Assembly: GCA_026707145.1 (NCBI GenBank)
Contig: JAPOXK010000018.1
Coordinates: forward strand, 1 to 58,255
Direction: 5' to 3'
Source: Chloroflexota bacterium
GTDB lineage: Bacteria > Chloroflexota > Dehalococcoidia > Bin125
Length of the DNA: 58,255 nucleotides
In this document: positions 24,142-34,175 of the stretch, piece by piece
Position numbering within the stretch: position 1 is the stretch's first letter
Layout: each line of letters starts with the position of its first letter
Translations under genes and position numbers: made by a program
Notes under the pieces: generated by a model
Database searches by the model: none
Told to the model about the DNA's origin: nothing
What the model saw: the letters and a program-made list of their open reading frames with translations, nothing else

Positions 24142-27100
24142 ATGCGATCGATGAGCGCCAAGCTGAAGTCAGCATTAACTGCCATCGGTATCACGCTGAT
24201 GTTCGTGGCGTTGGTAGGATGCAACTCCCAACCTACCCCCGCTGTGGAGCCGGAACCTCCAGCTCCCGCCGCGCCAGCAGCGCCCACCCCAGCCGCGGAA
24301 TCGGAACCCGCAGCTCCTGCTGCCCCCGAAGCGCCTGCATCCGCTGCGGAACCGGAACTCCCAGATCCTGCTGCCCCCGAAGTACTTGCGCCCGCTGTGG
24401 AGCCGGAACCTCCGGCCCCTGCTGGCTCCGAAACGCCTGCGCCCGCCGTGGAGCCGGAACCTCCGGCCCCTGCTGCCCCCGAAGTATCAGCGCCCGCCGC
24501 GGATCCGGAACCATCGCCCCCTGCTGGCCCAGCGCCTGCGGCTACTGAAGCGCCGCTATCCGAGCCGGACGCTTCGCTGTCCTTCGATCCCGCCGTGGTT
24601 CGCGGCACCCTGAGCAATGGTCTGGCCTACTACATCCGGCACAACGAGGAGCCGCGCGACAGGGCTCAGGTCGCGCTCGCCGTCAGGGCGGGCTCGATCC
24701 TGGAAGAGGAGAATCAGCGTGGACTGGCGCACTTCGTCGAGCACATGGCGTTCAACGGCACCGAGCGCTTCGCCAAGCAGGAGATCATCGACTACTTGGA
24801 GTCCATCGGCAGTACGTTTGGCCCCGATCTGAACGCCCGAACCGGCTTCGACGATACCCTGTATTGGCTGGAGATTCCGACCGACGATCCCGAGGTGACC
24901 GAAACCGCGTTTCAGATTCTTAGCGACTGGGCTTACGGCGTGTCCTTCGAGCCCGTCGAGGTGGAGTTGGAGCGCGGGGTGATCTTGGAAGAGTGGCGCC
25001 TCTCTCAGGGCTTCAACTCGCGCCTCCAGCAGAGCCTGCTCAACCTCCTCTTCGGCGACTCGCTCTACGCTAGCCGCGCCCCTATCGGCCTTACGGAGAT
25101 CATCGAGAACGCCCCCGTCGAGACCCTGCGTGCCTACTACGAGCGATGGTACAGGCCCGACCTGATGGCCGTCGTCGCCGTCGGCGACTTCGACGTAGAG
25201 GAGATCGAGGCCAAGATCACACGGCACTTCGCCCCTCTACCCGAGGGCGAGGCCGAGCAGGAGCGCGCCGCCGCCGGCCAGACCACCGACAGGCCGCACA
25301 TCGAGGTTCCGGGCCACGAGACCCCGCTCATCGAGGTCTTCACAGACCCCGAGTCACCTGCCACCCAGTTCGTTCTCATCCGCAAGCTCGCCCCCGAAAC
25401 GGGGCAGGACATGGCCGCGTTCCGGCGCCAAGTGGTGGAGGAGCTCGCGTTCATGATGCTCAACGCCAGGCTGTCCGAGCGTGGCCAGTCCGCCGAACCG
25501 CCGTACATCACCGCCGGTGCCGGACGCTCCCCTTACGTGTATACGCTGGATATCGTCACGTTCTCGGCCTGGGTCGAGACGGACGGCGTCGAGGCTGGCC
25601 TCGCGGCCATGCTTGAGGAGATTCAGCGCGCTCACCAGCACGGCTTCACCGAAGGCGAGCTGGAGCGCGAGAAGAGCAACCTGCTCAGCTCGGTCGAGAG
25701 CCGTTACAAGCAGCGGGACCAGACTCCCTCCACGAACCTCGCCAGCGGGTACATCGACCATTTCTTCAGCGGGAAGCCGGTCCCAGGCATCGAGGTCGAG
25801 TGGGAGTTGCACCAGGAGTTGCTGCCGCAGATCACCCTGGACGAGTTCGCGGACGTAGCCCAGTCCTGGGCGCAGACCGAGGACCTGGCCCTGCTGGTGG
25901 TACGCCCCGAAGAGACCGCCGTCGCCGGTGCCGATGACGTGCTCGGCACGGCGCTGCTGACCCAGCTCCAGACGGCCCACGCCCTGGCGGTGGAACCCTA
26001 CGCTGACGACCTCGGCGACGTCCCGCTGCTGGCCAATCTGCCGGAGCCAGGGACCATCATCGCCGAGGAGCAGATCGGGTCCATCGACGCCGTGAAGTGG
26101 ACGCTGTCCAACGGCATCACGGTCTTGGCCAAGCAGACCGACTTCCGCGACGACGAGGTGCTGTTCAGGGCCTTCAGTCCCGGCGGACACTCGCTCGTCA
26201 CGGACGAGGAGCACCAGTCTGCCACCTACGCCGCCCAGCTTATCGTCGGCAGCGGCGTGGGTCCGCACGACAAGGTTACCCTGGACAAGCTGCTGGCCGG
26301 CAAGAGGGTTGAAGTGACCCCATACATCGAAGAACTGTTCGAGGGCTTCAACGGCAACGCTTCTCCCGAGGACCTGGAGACCCTGTTCCAGCTCATCACG
26401 TTGTACGCCACTGAGCACCGGCTCGATCCGGACTTTTTCACGAGGTACGAAGCGAGGCTGCGAAGCGTCGCCGAGTTCCGCGCCGCCGACCCGGACTCGG
26501 TCTTCTTCGACTACGTGAACTCCGTGCTGAGCCAGGGACACCACCGCGGACGCCCCCTATCCGTCGAGGTGCTGGAGGAGCTAGACATGGAGACGGCGGA
26601 GGCCGTGTATTCCGACCGTTTCGCCGATCTTGGCGACGCGACGTTCGTCTTCGTTGGCGCCTTCGACTGGGACACCCTGCGGTCGTTGACAGAGAACTAC
26701 CTTGCCGCCCTGCCGTCCACCGGACGCGTCGAGGAGTGGCGCGACGTCGGGCTCGACCCGCCCGCAGACGTGGTGGACGAAGTGGTCCGCAGCGGCGTCG
26801 AGCAGCGCAGCAGGACGATTCTCCTGTACGCCGGCGACATGGACTGGAGCCGCCAGGAGGTCCTCACAATCCACGTGGCCGGCGAGATTCTCAGCATCCG
26901 GCTGCGCGAGCGGGTGCGCGAGGCGCTTGGCGGCACCTACAGCATCAACGTCAATACCGCCGGCACCCAGACCCTCCCGGACCCCGAGTACCAGGTCTAC
27001 ATCCTCTTCGGCAGCGACCCCGACCGCGTCGAAGAGCTCCGCGACGAGGTGTTCGACCAGATAGACTGGCTGCAGATGGGCGGCGAGCAGAAGTACCTGG

Positions 27101-27342
27101 ACACCGCCAAGGAACTGTTGAGGACCAACCGAGAGGAGGACCTGCGGGAGAACAATTTCTGGCTCAACCAGATACGCACCGCCGCGCGCCGCGGAGAGTC
27201 GTTCGACCAGATTGTCACCTTCGACGAATTGCTGGAGGCGCTAACGCTGGAGGAGGTGGCCGCCGCCGCCGAGCGCTACCTCACCGACGACCGCTACGTG
27301 CGGGTGGTGCTGCTCCCGGAAGAGGGTTCGCCGGGTGAGTAA
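24142..27342 (+). CDS. M16 (pitrilysin-like) zinc metallopeptidase lipoprotein
   Basis: 1066 residues, made of two M16 halves as in PqqL-type peptidases. The start is ATG 24142 or 24151. The signal peptide ends in a lipobox (VALVGC), then about 100 residues of Pro/Ala/Glu repeats form a spacer. The active N-terminal half has the inverted zinc motif HFVEH (H197, E200, H201) with GLAHFVEHMAFNGTERF, followed by the downstream Glu region (VILEEWRLSQ). The C-terminal half (SNGITVLAKQTDFRDDEV onward) is a structural M16 domain with no HxxEH but with the substrate-binding RERVREALGGTYSI motif. Likely degrades peptides at the outer face of the membrane. Confidence 0.92.
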   Translation: MRSMSAKLKSALTAIGITLMFVALVGCNSQPTPAVEPEPPAPAAPAAPTPAAESEPAAPAAPEAPASAAEPELPDPAAPEVLAPAVEPEPPAPAGSETPAPAVEPEPPAPAAPEVSAPAADPEPSPPAGPAPAATEAPLSEPDASLSFDPAVVRGTLSNGLAYYIRHNEEPRDRAQVALAVRAGSILEEENQRGLAHFVEHMAFNGTERFAKQEIIDYLESIGSTFGPDLNARTGFDDTLYWLEIPTDDPEVTETAFQILSDWAYGVSFEPVEVELERGVILEEWRLSQGFNSRLQQSLLNLLFGDSLYASRAPIGLTEIIENAPVETLRAYYERWYRPDLMAVVAVGDFDVEEIEAKITRHFAPLPEGEAEQERAAAGQTTDRPHIEVPGHETPLIEVFTDPESPATQFVLIRKLAPETGQDMAAFRRQVVEELAFMMLNARLSERGQSAEPPYITAGAGRSPYVYTLDIVTFSAWVETDGVEAGLAAMLEEIQRAHQHGFTEGELEREKSNLLSSVESRYKQRDQTPSTNLASGYIDHFFSGKPVPGIEVEWELHQELLPQITLDEFADVAQSWAQTEDLALLVVRPEETAVAGADDVLGTALLTQLQTAHALAVEPYADDLGDVPLLANLPEPGTIIAEEQIGSIDAVKWTLSNGITVLAKQTDFRDDEVLFRAFSPGGHSLVTDEEHQSATYAAQLIVGSGVGPHDKVTLDKLLAGKRVEVTPYIEELFEGFNGNASPEDLETLFQLITLYATEHRLDPDFFTRYEARLRSVAEFRAADPDSVFFDYVNSVLSQGHHRGRPLSVEVLEELDMETAEAVYSDRFADLGDATFVFVGAFDWDTLRSLTENYLAALPSTGRVEEWRDVGLDPPADVVDEVVRSGVEQRSRTILLYAGDMDWSRQEVLTIHVAGEILSIRLRERVREALGGTYSINVNTAGTQTLPDPEYQVYILFGSDPDRVEELRDEVFDQIDWLQMGGEQKYLDTAKELLRTNREEDLRENNFWLNQIRTAARRGESFDQIVTFDELLEALTLEEVAAAAERYLTDDRYVRVVLLPEEGSPGE
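24235..24549 (+). repeat. Pro/Ala/Glu-rich coding tandem repeat
   Basis: Within the M16 peptidase gene, a degenerate unit encoding variants of VEPEPPAPAAPEAPAPA repeats about five to six times at roughly 50-60 bases per unit. It encodes an extended spacer between the lipid-anchored Cys and the peptidase domain. Such repeats readily change copy number. Confidence 0.8.
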
Positions 27343-27486
27343 GGCCGCGCGCTGGGTCGGCGTTTGGCGTCGGATGGGCGGACAGCGGACGCGCCCGCTG
27401 GCGTAATCCGCAAGCGGCGAGCAGTTGGAAAACGATGGTTTCATCGCCAGGCAATTGGGTGCGTCTGATCTCGGTAGGTTGACTGG

Positions 27487-29952
27487 CTAAGTGATGGCGC
27501 CCGCGGCGTAGACAGCGTCGATCTCTGCGTCGGACATACGGAGGAGGTCGCGCATGACCTCGCGGCTGTGCTGTCCGAGGCAAGGGGCGGGGAAACGCGG
27601 GCCGCTCGCGTACTCGCAATTGGAATCGGTGATACGGAACTGGTGGCCGCTGTAGGGGATGCGGCCCATCTCGGGGTGATCCAGATAGCGATGGAAGCCG
27701 CGATGTGCGAGTTGGGGGTCGCGTAGGAGGTCGCTGCTTCGCTGGACGGCGCCGGCCGCGACGCCGTGCGCTTGCAGCTGATCCATGACGGCGGCAGGGG
27801 TCTGCGTGCGGGTCCAGTCGGCGATGTGCGCGTCAATGGTGTCTTGGCGCGCAAGGCGGCCATCAAGGGTTTCGTAGAAGGCATCGGCGGCCCATGGGGG
27901 GTCGCCGATGGCGGTGCGGAAGGCGTGCCAGCGGGCGTCGTCGGCGACGGCGATAGCGCACCACTGGTCGTCCCCTACGCATGGGTAAACGCCGTGCGGC
28001 GCCATGTCCGGGGCGCGGTTGCCATTGCGTGTCGCGACGCGGCTGTTGATGTGGAAGTCGAGGAGCTCAGGAGTAAGGAAGTGGAGGCCCATCTCCATCT
28101 GGGCGGCGTCGATGTGCTGGCCTTCGCCGGTGCGGCGTCGATGGTCCAGAGCAGCCATGATGGTCGTAGCGAGGAAGCGCGGAGCGATGGTATCCGTGTA
28201 GGCGATCCATGGACCGGCGGGCTGGCGGTCGGGCCAGCCGGTGACCTCATAGAAACCGGCAACGGCGCCGGCGTGGAAGCCGTAGCCGGCGTAACGGGCG
28301 GCGGGACCGGTTTGGCCCATGAGGCAAGTGCTTACCATGAGGATGGAGGGGTTGAGTTCGCGGGCGACTGGGTAGCCGAGGCCGAGGTCGTCGACGGTGC
28401 CGGGCGTGAAGCTCTCGAGGTACACGTCGGCCCAGGCGATCAGGCGCTTGGCGACGCCGAGCGCGGCGGGATTCTTGAGATCGAGGGCGAGGCCGAGCTT
28501 CGAGGTATTGAAGTCGCCGAAGAACTGGGATCGATTGAGGCCGGGCCGGTCGTCCTTGAAGGGACCGCCGAGGCGGAGGCGATCGGGGGGGTCTGCGGTC
28601 TCGACGTGGACGACGGTGGCGCCGTGATCGGCGAAGTGCTTGGCGGTGATGGGACCCACACCGATCCAGGAGAGGTCGACAACCTTGAGTCCACTGAAGG
28701 GCTTTTCCGGGAGGTGAGTGAGCAGTATGCCGGGTGCGGGTGAGGGGGTGTTGGAACCTCCTGCGATTTCTGAGAAGACTTCGTCGTTGTGCTGACCGAG
28801 GGACGGGGCCCAGCGGCGGACGGAGGTGGGCGTCTTGGAGGGTCGGACGAAGGGGCCGGGGACGGGAGCGGTTCGTCCGTTGGGCAGGGGGATATCGAGC
28901 CAGTAGTCGCGCGCCTGGAGTTGGGGGAAGGCGGCGGCGTCGGCGACGGTGTTGACGGGGGCGAAGGTGACGCCCTCCCGCAGGCTGAGGTCGAAGAGCT
29001 CGGCCTTGGTATGGCGCCGCATGAAGCGCCGCAGGGCCTTGAGCACGGCGGCCCTGGTGTAGCGGACGGGGTCGCCGTCCAGCGCGCGCTTGTCGTAGGT
29101 GGCCCAGTCCTCTTCGAGCCACTGTCCGGAGACGATGCCTTCCGCCACGAGCGAGGCGACCACGCCGATCATGACGGAGCCGTCGGGGCGGGCGACGACG
29201 TGGCCGTCGGCGCACTCGTGGACGAGAGGGTAGTTGAGCACGCCGAGCTGGAGGAGGGATCCGCGGCGCTCGAAGTCGAAGCCTTGGATGGCGGAGGCGA
29301 CCATGGCGTTGAGCATGGTCCAGACCATGGCGCACTGGGCGGAGAGATCGACGAACTGGGCCTGCCCGGTGCGCAGCATGCGGGCGTGGGCGGTGAGCGC
29401 GCCGACCGCCGCCTCGGCGGCAGCGTGGCGCCAGACTTGGGGGATTGAGAGACGGACAGGAGCGCGGTCGGGATCGCCTTGCAAGGAGACGGGCCCGCCC
29501 ATGGCGGCGATGGTGAGGTCGCTGGCGGCGTGCGTTGCGTAGGGTCCGTCCAGCCCGAAGGCGGAGATCGCGATGTAGACGAGTCGCGGGTTGACGGCGC
29601 GGAGCGCATCGAACCCGAGGCCGCGCTGATTCATGGATGCAGTGGGGCCCGTGGCGCTGAAGGTGTCGGACTCGAAGAGGAAGTCGGCGCGGCGGACGAG
29701 TTGGAGGAAACGGTCGCGGTCGGCTGGGGCGTCGAGATCGAGGGTGACGGAGCGCTTGTTGCGGTTGTAAGCGAGGTAGGTGAGGGAGCGCTCGGCGGTG
29801 GGTGCGTCTTCCAGGAAAGGACCGACACGACGGCTGTTGGAGCCGTGGCGGGGCTCGATCTTGATCACATCAGCGCCGAGGTCGCCCAGAACCATGCTGG
29901 CGAGCTCGCCGCGATGGTCGCACAGATCCAAGACGGTGTAGGGGCGGAGCAT
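27487..29952 (-). CDS. Tandem-domain CaiB/BaiF (class III) CoA-transferase
   Basis: 821 residues comprising two full class III CoA-transferase domains: residues about 1-400 (MLRPYTVLDLCDHRGELAS, DLGADVIKIEPRHGS) and about 415-821 (GLKVVDLSWIGVGPITAKHF, ATVVHVE, DVYLESFTPGTVDDLGLGY, RRRTGEGQHIDAAQMEM). ATG 29952 aligns with the start of the family; the frame is open further upstream but looks non-coding. Normal enzymes are single ~400-residue chains that interlock as dimers, so this fusion may supply both halves in one polypeptide. Family members move CoA between organic acids, as in carnitine or bile-acid metabolism. Divergent from another CoA-transferase gene; substrates unknown. Confidence 0.9.
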   Translation of the reverse strand: MLRPYTVLDLCDHRGELASMVLGDLGADVIKIEPRHGSNSRRVGPFLEDAPTAERSLTYLAYNRNKRSVTLDLDAPADRDRFLQLVRRADFLFESDTFSATGPTASMNQRGLGFDALRAVNPRLVYIAISAFGLDGPYATHAASDLTIAAMGGPVSLQGDPDRAPVRLSIPQVWRHAAAEAAVGALTAHARMLRTGQAQFVDLSAQCAMVWTMLNAMVASAIQGFDFERRGSLLQLGVLNYPLVHECADGHVVARPDGSVMIGVVASLVAEGIVSGQWLEEDWATYDKRALDGDPVRYTRAAVLKALRRFMRRHTKAELFDLSLREGVTFAPVNTVADAAAFPQLQARDYWLDIPLPNGRTAPVPGPFVRPSKTPTSVRRWAPSLGQHNDEVFSEIAGGSNTPSPAPGILLTHLPEKPFSGLKVVDLSWIGVGPITAKHFADHGATVVHVETADPPDRLRLGGPFKDDRPGLNRSQFFGDFNTSKLGLALDLKNPAALGVAKRLIAWADVYLESFTPGTVDDLGLGYPVARELNPSILMVSTCLMGQTGPAARYAGYGFHAGAVAGFYEVTGWPDRQPAGPWIAYTDTIAPRFLATTIMAALDHRRRTGEGQHIDAAQMEMGLHFLTPELLDFHINSRVATRNGNRAPDMAPHGVYPCVGDDQWCAIAVADDARWHAFRTAIGDPPWAADAFYETLDGRLARQDTIDAHIADWTRTQTPAAVMDQLQAHGVAAGAVQRSSDLLRDPQLAHRGFHRYLDHPEMGRIPYSGHQFRITDSNCEYASGPRFPAPCLGQHSREVMRDLLRMSDAEIDAVYAAGAIT

Positions 29953-30044
29953 GGCGGACAGTCTATCGTCGAGTCTGGGGCAGCCCCTAGAATCGCCGAC
30001 GGTTTTCTGGGTGGAACGGGGATCGGACGGATCGGGAGGGTTCG

Positions 30045-31271
30045 ATGAGCGAGGGACCGCTGGCCGGTGTGAAGGTGATTGAGCTGACGCTGTGGATGCT
30101 GGGTCCGCTGGCGGGCGCGATGTTGGGCGACCTGGGGGCGGACGTGGTGAAGATCGAGAATCCACGGCGGCCGGACAGCGGCCGGAATCTCGTATCGAAC
30201 GCCGGGTTCGACATGACCCTGGAAGACGGGCGGTCGTTGATGTTCGAGGCGATGAACCGCAACAAGCGAGGCATGGCGCTGGACCTGTCCACGGCAGCGG
30301 GGAAAGCGGTGCTGCTGGAGCTCGTGCGCGACGCGGATGTCGTGCTGGAGAATTTTCGGCCGGGGGCGCTCGATCGGCTGGGCGTTGGCTACGAGCGGCT
30401 GAAGGAGGTTAACCCAAAGCTGATCTATGCATCGGCGTCCGGGCACGGGTTCGAGGGGCCGGACGCGGGGCGGCCGGCGCTGGATCCGGTGGGGCAGGCG
30501 CGGTCGGGGTTGATGTGGACGCACGGGGGTCCGCAGGACGGGCCGAACTGGCACAGCCTGGCGCTGGCGGATTCCATGGGGGCGAATATGCTGGCCTACG
30601 GGGTGGTGGCGGCGCTGGCGGCGCGGGATCGCACGGGGGTTGGGGAGAAGGTGGAGGTGTCGCACATGATGGGATCGATCTGGCTCTCGTACTGGGCGGT
30701 GGCGGCGAGCATGCTGCAGGGGATAGCAGAGTGGCCGCGCTTCGACCGCCACGATGCGGCCAATCCGCTGTTCAACCAGTACCGCTGCGGGGATGGGGAG
30801 TGGATCTTCATCGCCTGCGTGAACGTCGAGCGGGACTTTCCTTCGGTCTGCCGAGCACTGGATCTGCCGGGGCTGCTGGACGATCCGCGCTTTGCCATCG
30901 CGGAGGGACGGTTCGCGGAGCGGCGCGCGTTGATCGCCGAGCTGCAGAAGCGGTTCGAAGAGGAGCCGCGATCGGTTTGGCTGCAGCGGCTGTCGACGGA
31001 GCCGGACCTGATCTTCGACCCGGTGCAGCACATCCGCGACCTGCCCAACGACCCGGCGGTGATCGCAAACGGCTACCTGACGGAGTACGAGCACCCCACG
31101 CTGGGGCGAAAGCTGTTGCCGAGCCACCCGGTCGCGTTTCGCAATCATCCGGCCAAGATCGAGCGGCCGGCGCCGGAGCTGGGCGAGCACACGAGCGAGG
31201 TGCTGAAGGAGCGGCTAGGCTACGACGACGAACGGATCGCGCAGATGATGATTGACGGGGTGATCGCATAA
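30045..31271 (+). CDS. CaiB/BaiF (class III) CoA-transferase
   Basis: 408-residue single-domain class III CoA-transferase. Recognisable parts are [20 protein letters not shown] at the N-terminus, [43 protein letters not shown] and the mid-protein [22 protein letters not shown] sequence lies 4 nt before ATG 30045. The stop overlaps the start of a very short reading frame (TAATG at 31269-31273). Paired head to head with the tandem CoA-transferase across 92 bases, which suggests a shared promoter region and perhaps a shared pathway. Confidence 0.92.
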   Translation: MSEGPLAGVKVIELTLWMLGPLAGAMLGDLGADVVKIENPRRPDSGRNLVSNAGFDMTLEDGRSLMFEAMNRNKRGMALDLSTAAGKAVLLELVRDADVVLENFRPGALDRLGVGYERLKEVNPKLIYASASGHGFEGPDAGRPALDPVGQARSGLMWTHGGPQDGPNWHSLALADSMGANMLAYGVVAALAARDRTGVGEKVEVSHMMGSIWLSYWAVAASMLQGIAEWPRFDRHDAANPLFNQYRCGDGEWIFIACVNVERDFPSVCRALDLPGLLDDPRFAIAEGRFAERRALIAELQKRFEEEPRSVWLQRLSTEPDLIFDPVQHIRDLPNDPAVIANGYLTEYEHPTLGRKLLPSHPVAFRNHPAKIERPAPELGEHTSEVLKERLGYDDERIAQMMIDGVIA

Positions 31272-31384
31272 TGCCGATCGAGATGGACCTGCTGGTCGAT
31301 CGTGCTGCAGCGATGACAGGGCGGAAGCAGAGAGGCTCCGGGGTGGATGCGCTCCCGTGCCGCGATTGCACTGCCCGCACATAG
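31271..31384 (+). CDS. Very short reading frame coupled to the CoA-transferase stop
   Basis: 37 residues starting at the A of the TAATG overlap and ending at TAG 31382-31384. It begins [15 protein letters not shown] and ends with two Cys (PCRDCTART). The start overlap suggests translational coupling, but the size and lack of recognisable family make it equally likely to be the stump of a gene lost when the MsrA gene arrived. Function unknown. Confidence 0.25.
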   Translation: MPIEMDLLVDRAAAMTGRKQRGSGVDALPCRDCTART

Positions 31385-31398
31385 CGAGGGGCGCGACG

Positions 31399-32058
<660 letters not shown>

Positions 32059-32230
32059 GCAGGGACCTAGGCTCTCGGCGCGAATCGATCTCTGTGGCGG
32101 GTTTCGTGTTCTCAGCCCATCAGATTCGATGCGCTATTCCAGTTCGGCCTTGGCTTCGCGCCGCCGGTCGGAACGATCTTCGCCGGCGTCAGAAGCTCCA
32201 GCAGCGGTTGTATGGCAGCACTTCCGCCAC

Positions 32231-32380
32231 CTAATCTCGTGGCGATCCGCTGCGGCTCTCCTGCCATTGGGCCCACAGTCGTTCGATGTTCTCCCATGTG
32301 GTGCAGACCAGCCAGGTCACCCCGGCCATGAGACTGGCCAGAAGCGTGAACACGACGACCATGATCTTACTCTGGAGCAT
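32231..32380 (-). CDS. Small single-span membrane protein (hypothetical)
   Basis: 49 residues. ATG 32380 has a GGGGAA sequence just upstream. Residues 5-27 form one hydrophobic helix (KIMVVVFTLLASLMAGVTWL), followed by a short amphipathic tail with Trp and charged residues (ENIERLWAQWQESRSG). Codon third positions are mostly G or C, as in neighbouring genes. No family recognised. The 427 bases between it and the next gene (32381-32807) hold nothing I can support. Confidence 0.4.
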   Translation of the reverse strand: MLQSKIMVVVFTLLASLMAGVTWLVCTTWENIERLWAQWQESRSGSPRD

Positions 32381-32807
32381 GATTCCCCGCGTCTAATTCC
32401 AAGGTTCCAAGGGCGACCCCGGCGAGGGGCTGCCTCTTCGCTGGGCGGTTGCAGGCGACGACCGCTGCAACCGCCATGGCATGGTACCCCGTGATCCCCC
32501 TCGTCTCCCGGGGAGGGTATTGCCGGGCCGTGCACACGACTACCCCTTTGGGCATCAAAGTACAGAATCTCTCAGCCGGTTCCTACTGGCTGGTGTAGTT
32601 CCCTCTCAGCGAGGCGTGTTGGAGGCCGTACTGGCCCCTCATCCCTTGAAGACATTGGCACTGTGCCAAGCCAGCGTCCTCTGGTCGGGGCGCTGCTCGG
32701 TTCATCCCCATTGAACCCCCGTCGTATTTCATTCATCCTGTTTGCCGTTCTCGGTCGGCGCTTCTGGGGCGAGGCGAGTGTTTCGCCTCTGGGCAAGGAG
32801 AGACCGC

Positions 32808-33224
32808 ATGGCAGCAATGTACCGACTTGTCGCCGTCTATCTGCTGCTGGTGGGGGTGGCGGTCGGGGCCTATTTCGTTATCTCTCCCCTCTACGCGGGC
32901 CAGGGGGACGCCGAGGGCGCCCACGACGTGTGGGAGGTGCTCAACTGGTTCATGGCGATCGCCGCCCTTCTCCTGGTGCTCGTCACCTTCGCGGGCAAGC
33001 GAGCCCTCGCTGAGGGTGCCGCCACCTGGGACCGGCTTGTTGCGAACGGCCGTTTCTACTTCGCTATCGCTCTGCTCCTTGGGTTCCTGAGTAACTGGTT
33101 CGCGGATAGCTGGGGCGGCGAGTTCGGTCCCGTCGCCTTCCTCTGGGTGGTCATCGACATTGGGATGCCGATCCTCGCGGTCGAGGTGGCGCTCAAGCTC
33201 TGGCGGGAACCGGACGCTGTCTAA
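32808..33224 (+). CDS. Four-helix membrane protein (hypothetical)
   Basis: 138 residues. ATG 32808 has AAGGAG 7 nt upstream. Four hydrophobic segments are visible: LVAVYLLLVGVAVGAYFVI, VLNWFMAIAALLLVLVTF, FYFAIALLLGFLSNWF and VAFLWVVIDIGMPILAVEVA, the last followed by a basic C-terminus. No catalytic motif recognised. It stands alone between non-coding stretches. An integral inner-membrane protein of unknown function. Confidence 0.75.
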   Translation: MAAMYRLVAVYLLLVGVAVGAYFVISPLYAGQGDAEGAHDVWEVLNWFMAIAALLLVLVTFAGKRALAEGAATWDRLVANGRFYFAIALLLGFLSNWFADSWGGEFGPVAFLWVVIDIGMPILAVEVALKLWREPDAV

Positions 33225-33322
33225 GGCGCGGGCAGAGCCGTGTCGGGTTCGACCCGCTCCCTTATGAAACGGGGTATCGCGGTCTAGTTGCTCCTGCCCG
33301 CATCGCCGTCATCCCCGGCCTC

Positions 33323-34009
33323 GTGCGCTGCGCCGGAGCTGGGGCCGCGCGCCCACGGCAGCACGGCGGGAAACGCGCGCACGGATGCTCGAAAGGACGG
33401 AGCGCGATAGCGACCATCACTGCTCTCTGCGTCTATTGCGGCTCGCAAGAGGGTCGCGACAAACGCCATGCCGAGGCCGCACGCCGTCTCGGCGAAGCCT
33501 TGGCGAAGCGCGGCATCACACTGGTCTACGGCGGCGGCGGGATCGGCCTGATGGCGGTGCTGGCCGACGCCGTCCTGGCGGGCGGCGGCAGAGCGGTCGG
33601 CGTCCTCCCCAGGCATTTCGTGACCAGCGAGCTGCTGCCCACCGGATCGAGCCGCTTCGGTGATCGGTCGGAGATCCTCATCACCGACACCATGCACCGG
33701 CGCAAGCAGGAGATGTTCGAGCGGTCCGACGGATTCGTGGTGCTCCCCGGCGGCTTCGGCACCCTCGATGAATTCTTCGAGGTCTTGACCTGGAGGCAGA
33801 TCGGGCTCCACGACAAGCCGATCATCGTCATTGACGGTGATGGCTACTGGGAACCTCTGTTGGGCCTGCTCGACCATTTGGTTGCGCAGGGCTTCACATC
33901 ACGCCGGGCACGCGAGGGCGTCGTGGTCGTGCGCACGATCGAGGAGCTGTTCCAGGCGCTCGATCGCGCGCCGGAACCGAGGTCCAAGACTCTCTTGACT
34001 CCGTTCTAG
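33323..34009 (+). CDS. LOG-family protein (cytokinin riboside 5'-monophosphate phosphoribohydrolase-like)
   Basis: Rossmann-fold nucleotide N-glycosidase family. Conserved parts begin with TALCVYCGSQEGRD, then GITLVYGGGGIGLMA and the signature FVVLPGGFGTLDEFFEVLTW, which holds the active PGGxGTxxE motif. The product cleaves nucleoside monophosphates to base and ribose 5-phosphate. The start is uncertain: GTG 33323 is the only ordinary start in frame, but it adds ~33 unmatched residues. The family alignment starts near 33414, where no ATG, GTG or TTG is in frame, although a GGACGGAG stretch lies just upstream. True length probably 190-228 residues. Confidence 0.85.
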   Translation: MRCAGAGAARPRQHGGKRAHGCSKGRSAIATITALCVYCGSQEGRDKRHAEAARRLGEALAKRGITLVYGGGGIGLMAVLADAVLAGGGRAVGVLPRHFVTSELLPTGSSRFGDRSEILITDTMHRRKQEMFERSDGFVVLPGGFGTLDEFFEVLTWRQIGLHDKPIIVIDGDGYWEPLLGLLDHLVAQGFTSRRAREGVVVVRTIEELFQALDRAPEPRSKTLLTPF

Positions 34010-34175
34010 CCGAGTGATCGCTTTCGTGAGGCGCCCCGCACCGGCAATCCCCGGCGCCTCGCCTGCTGGAAGCCGATGGACCTGCGGGCCGCCGGGAACG
34101 GATATGCTGGCGTCGCTTAGGCTGGCGGCTCCGACGATCGCCCTCGCACGCAAGCATCACGAGGAGAGGGACGCC

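Noticed and set aside
24235..24549. CRISPR-like array
   Set aside because: The repeats are in frame, vary in sequence and encode a Pro/Ala/Glu spacer of the M16 lipoprotein.
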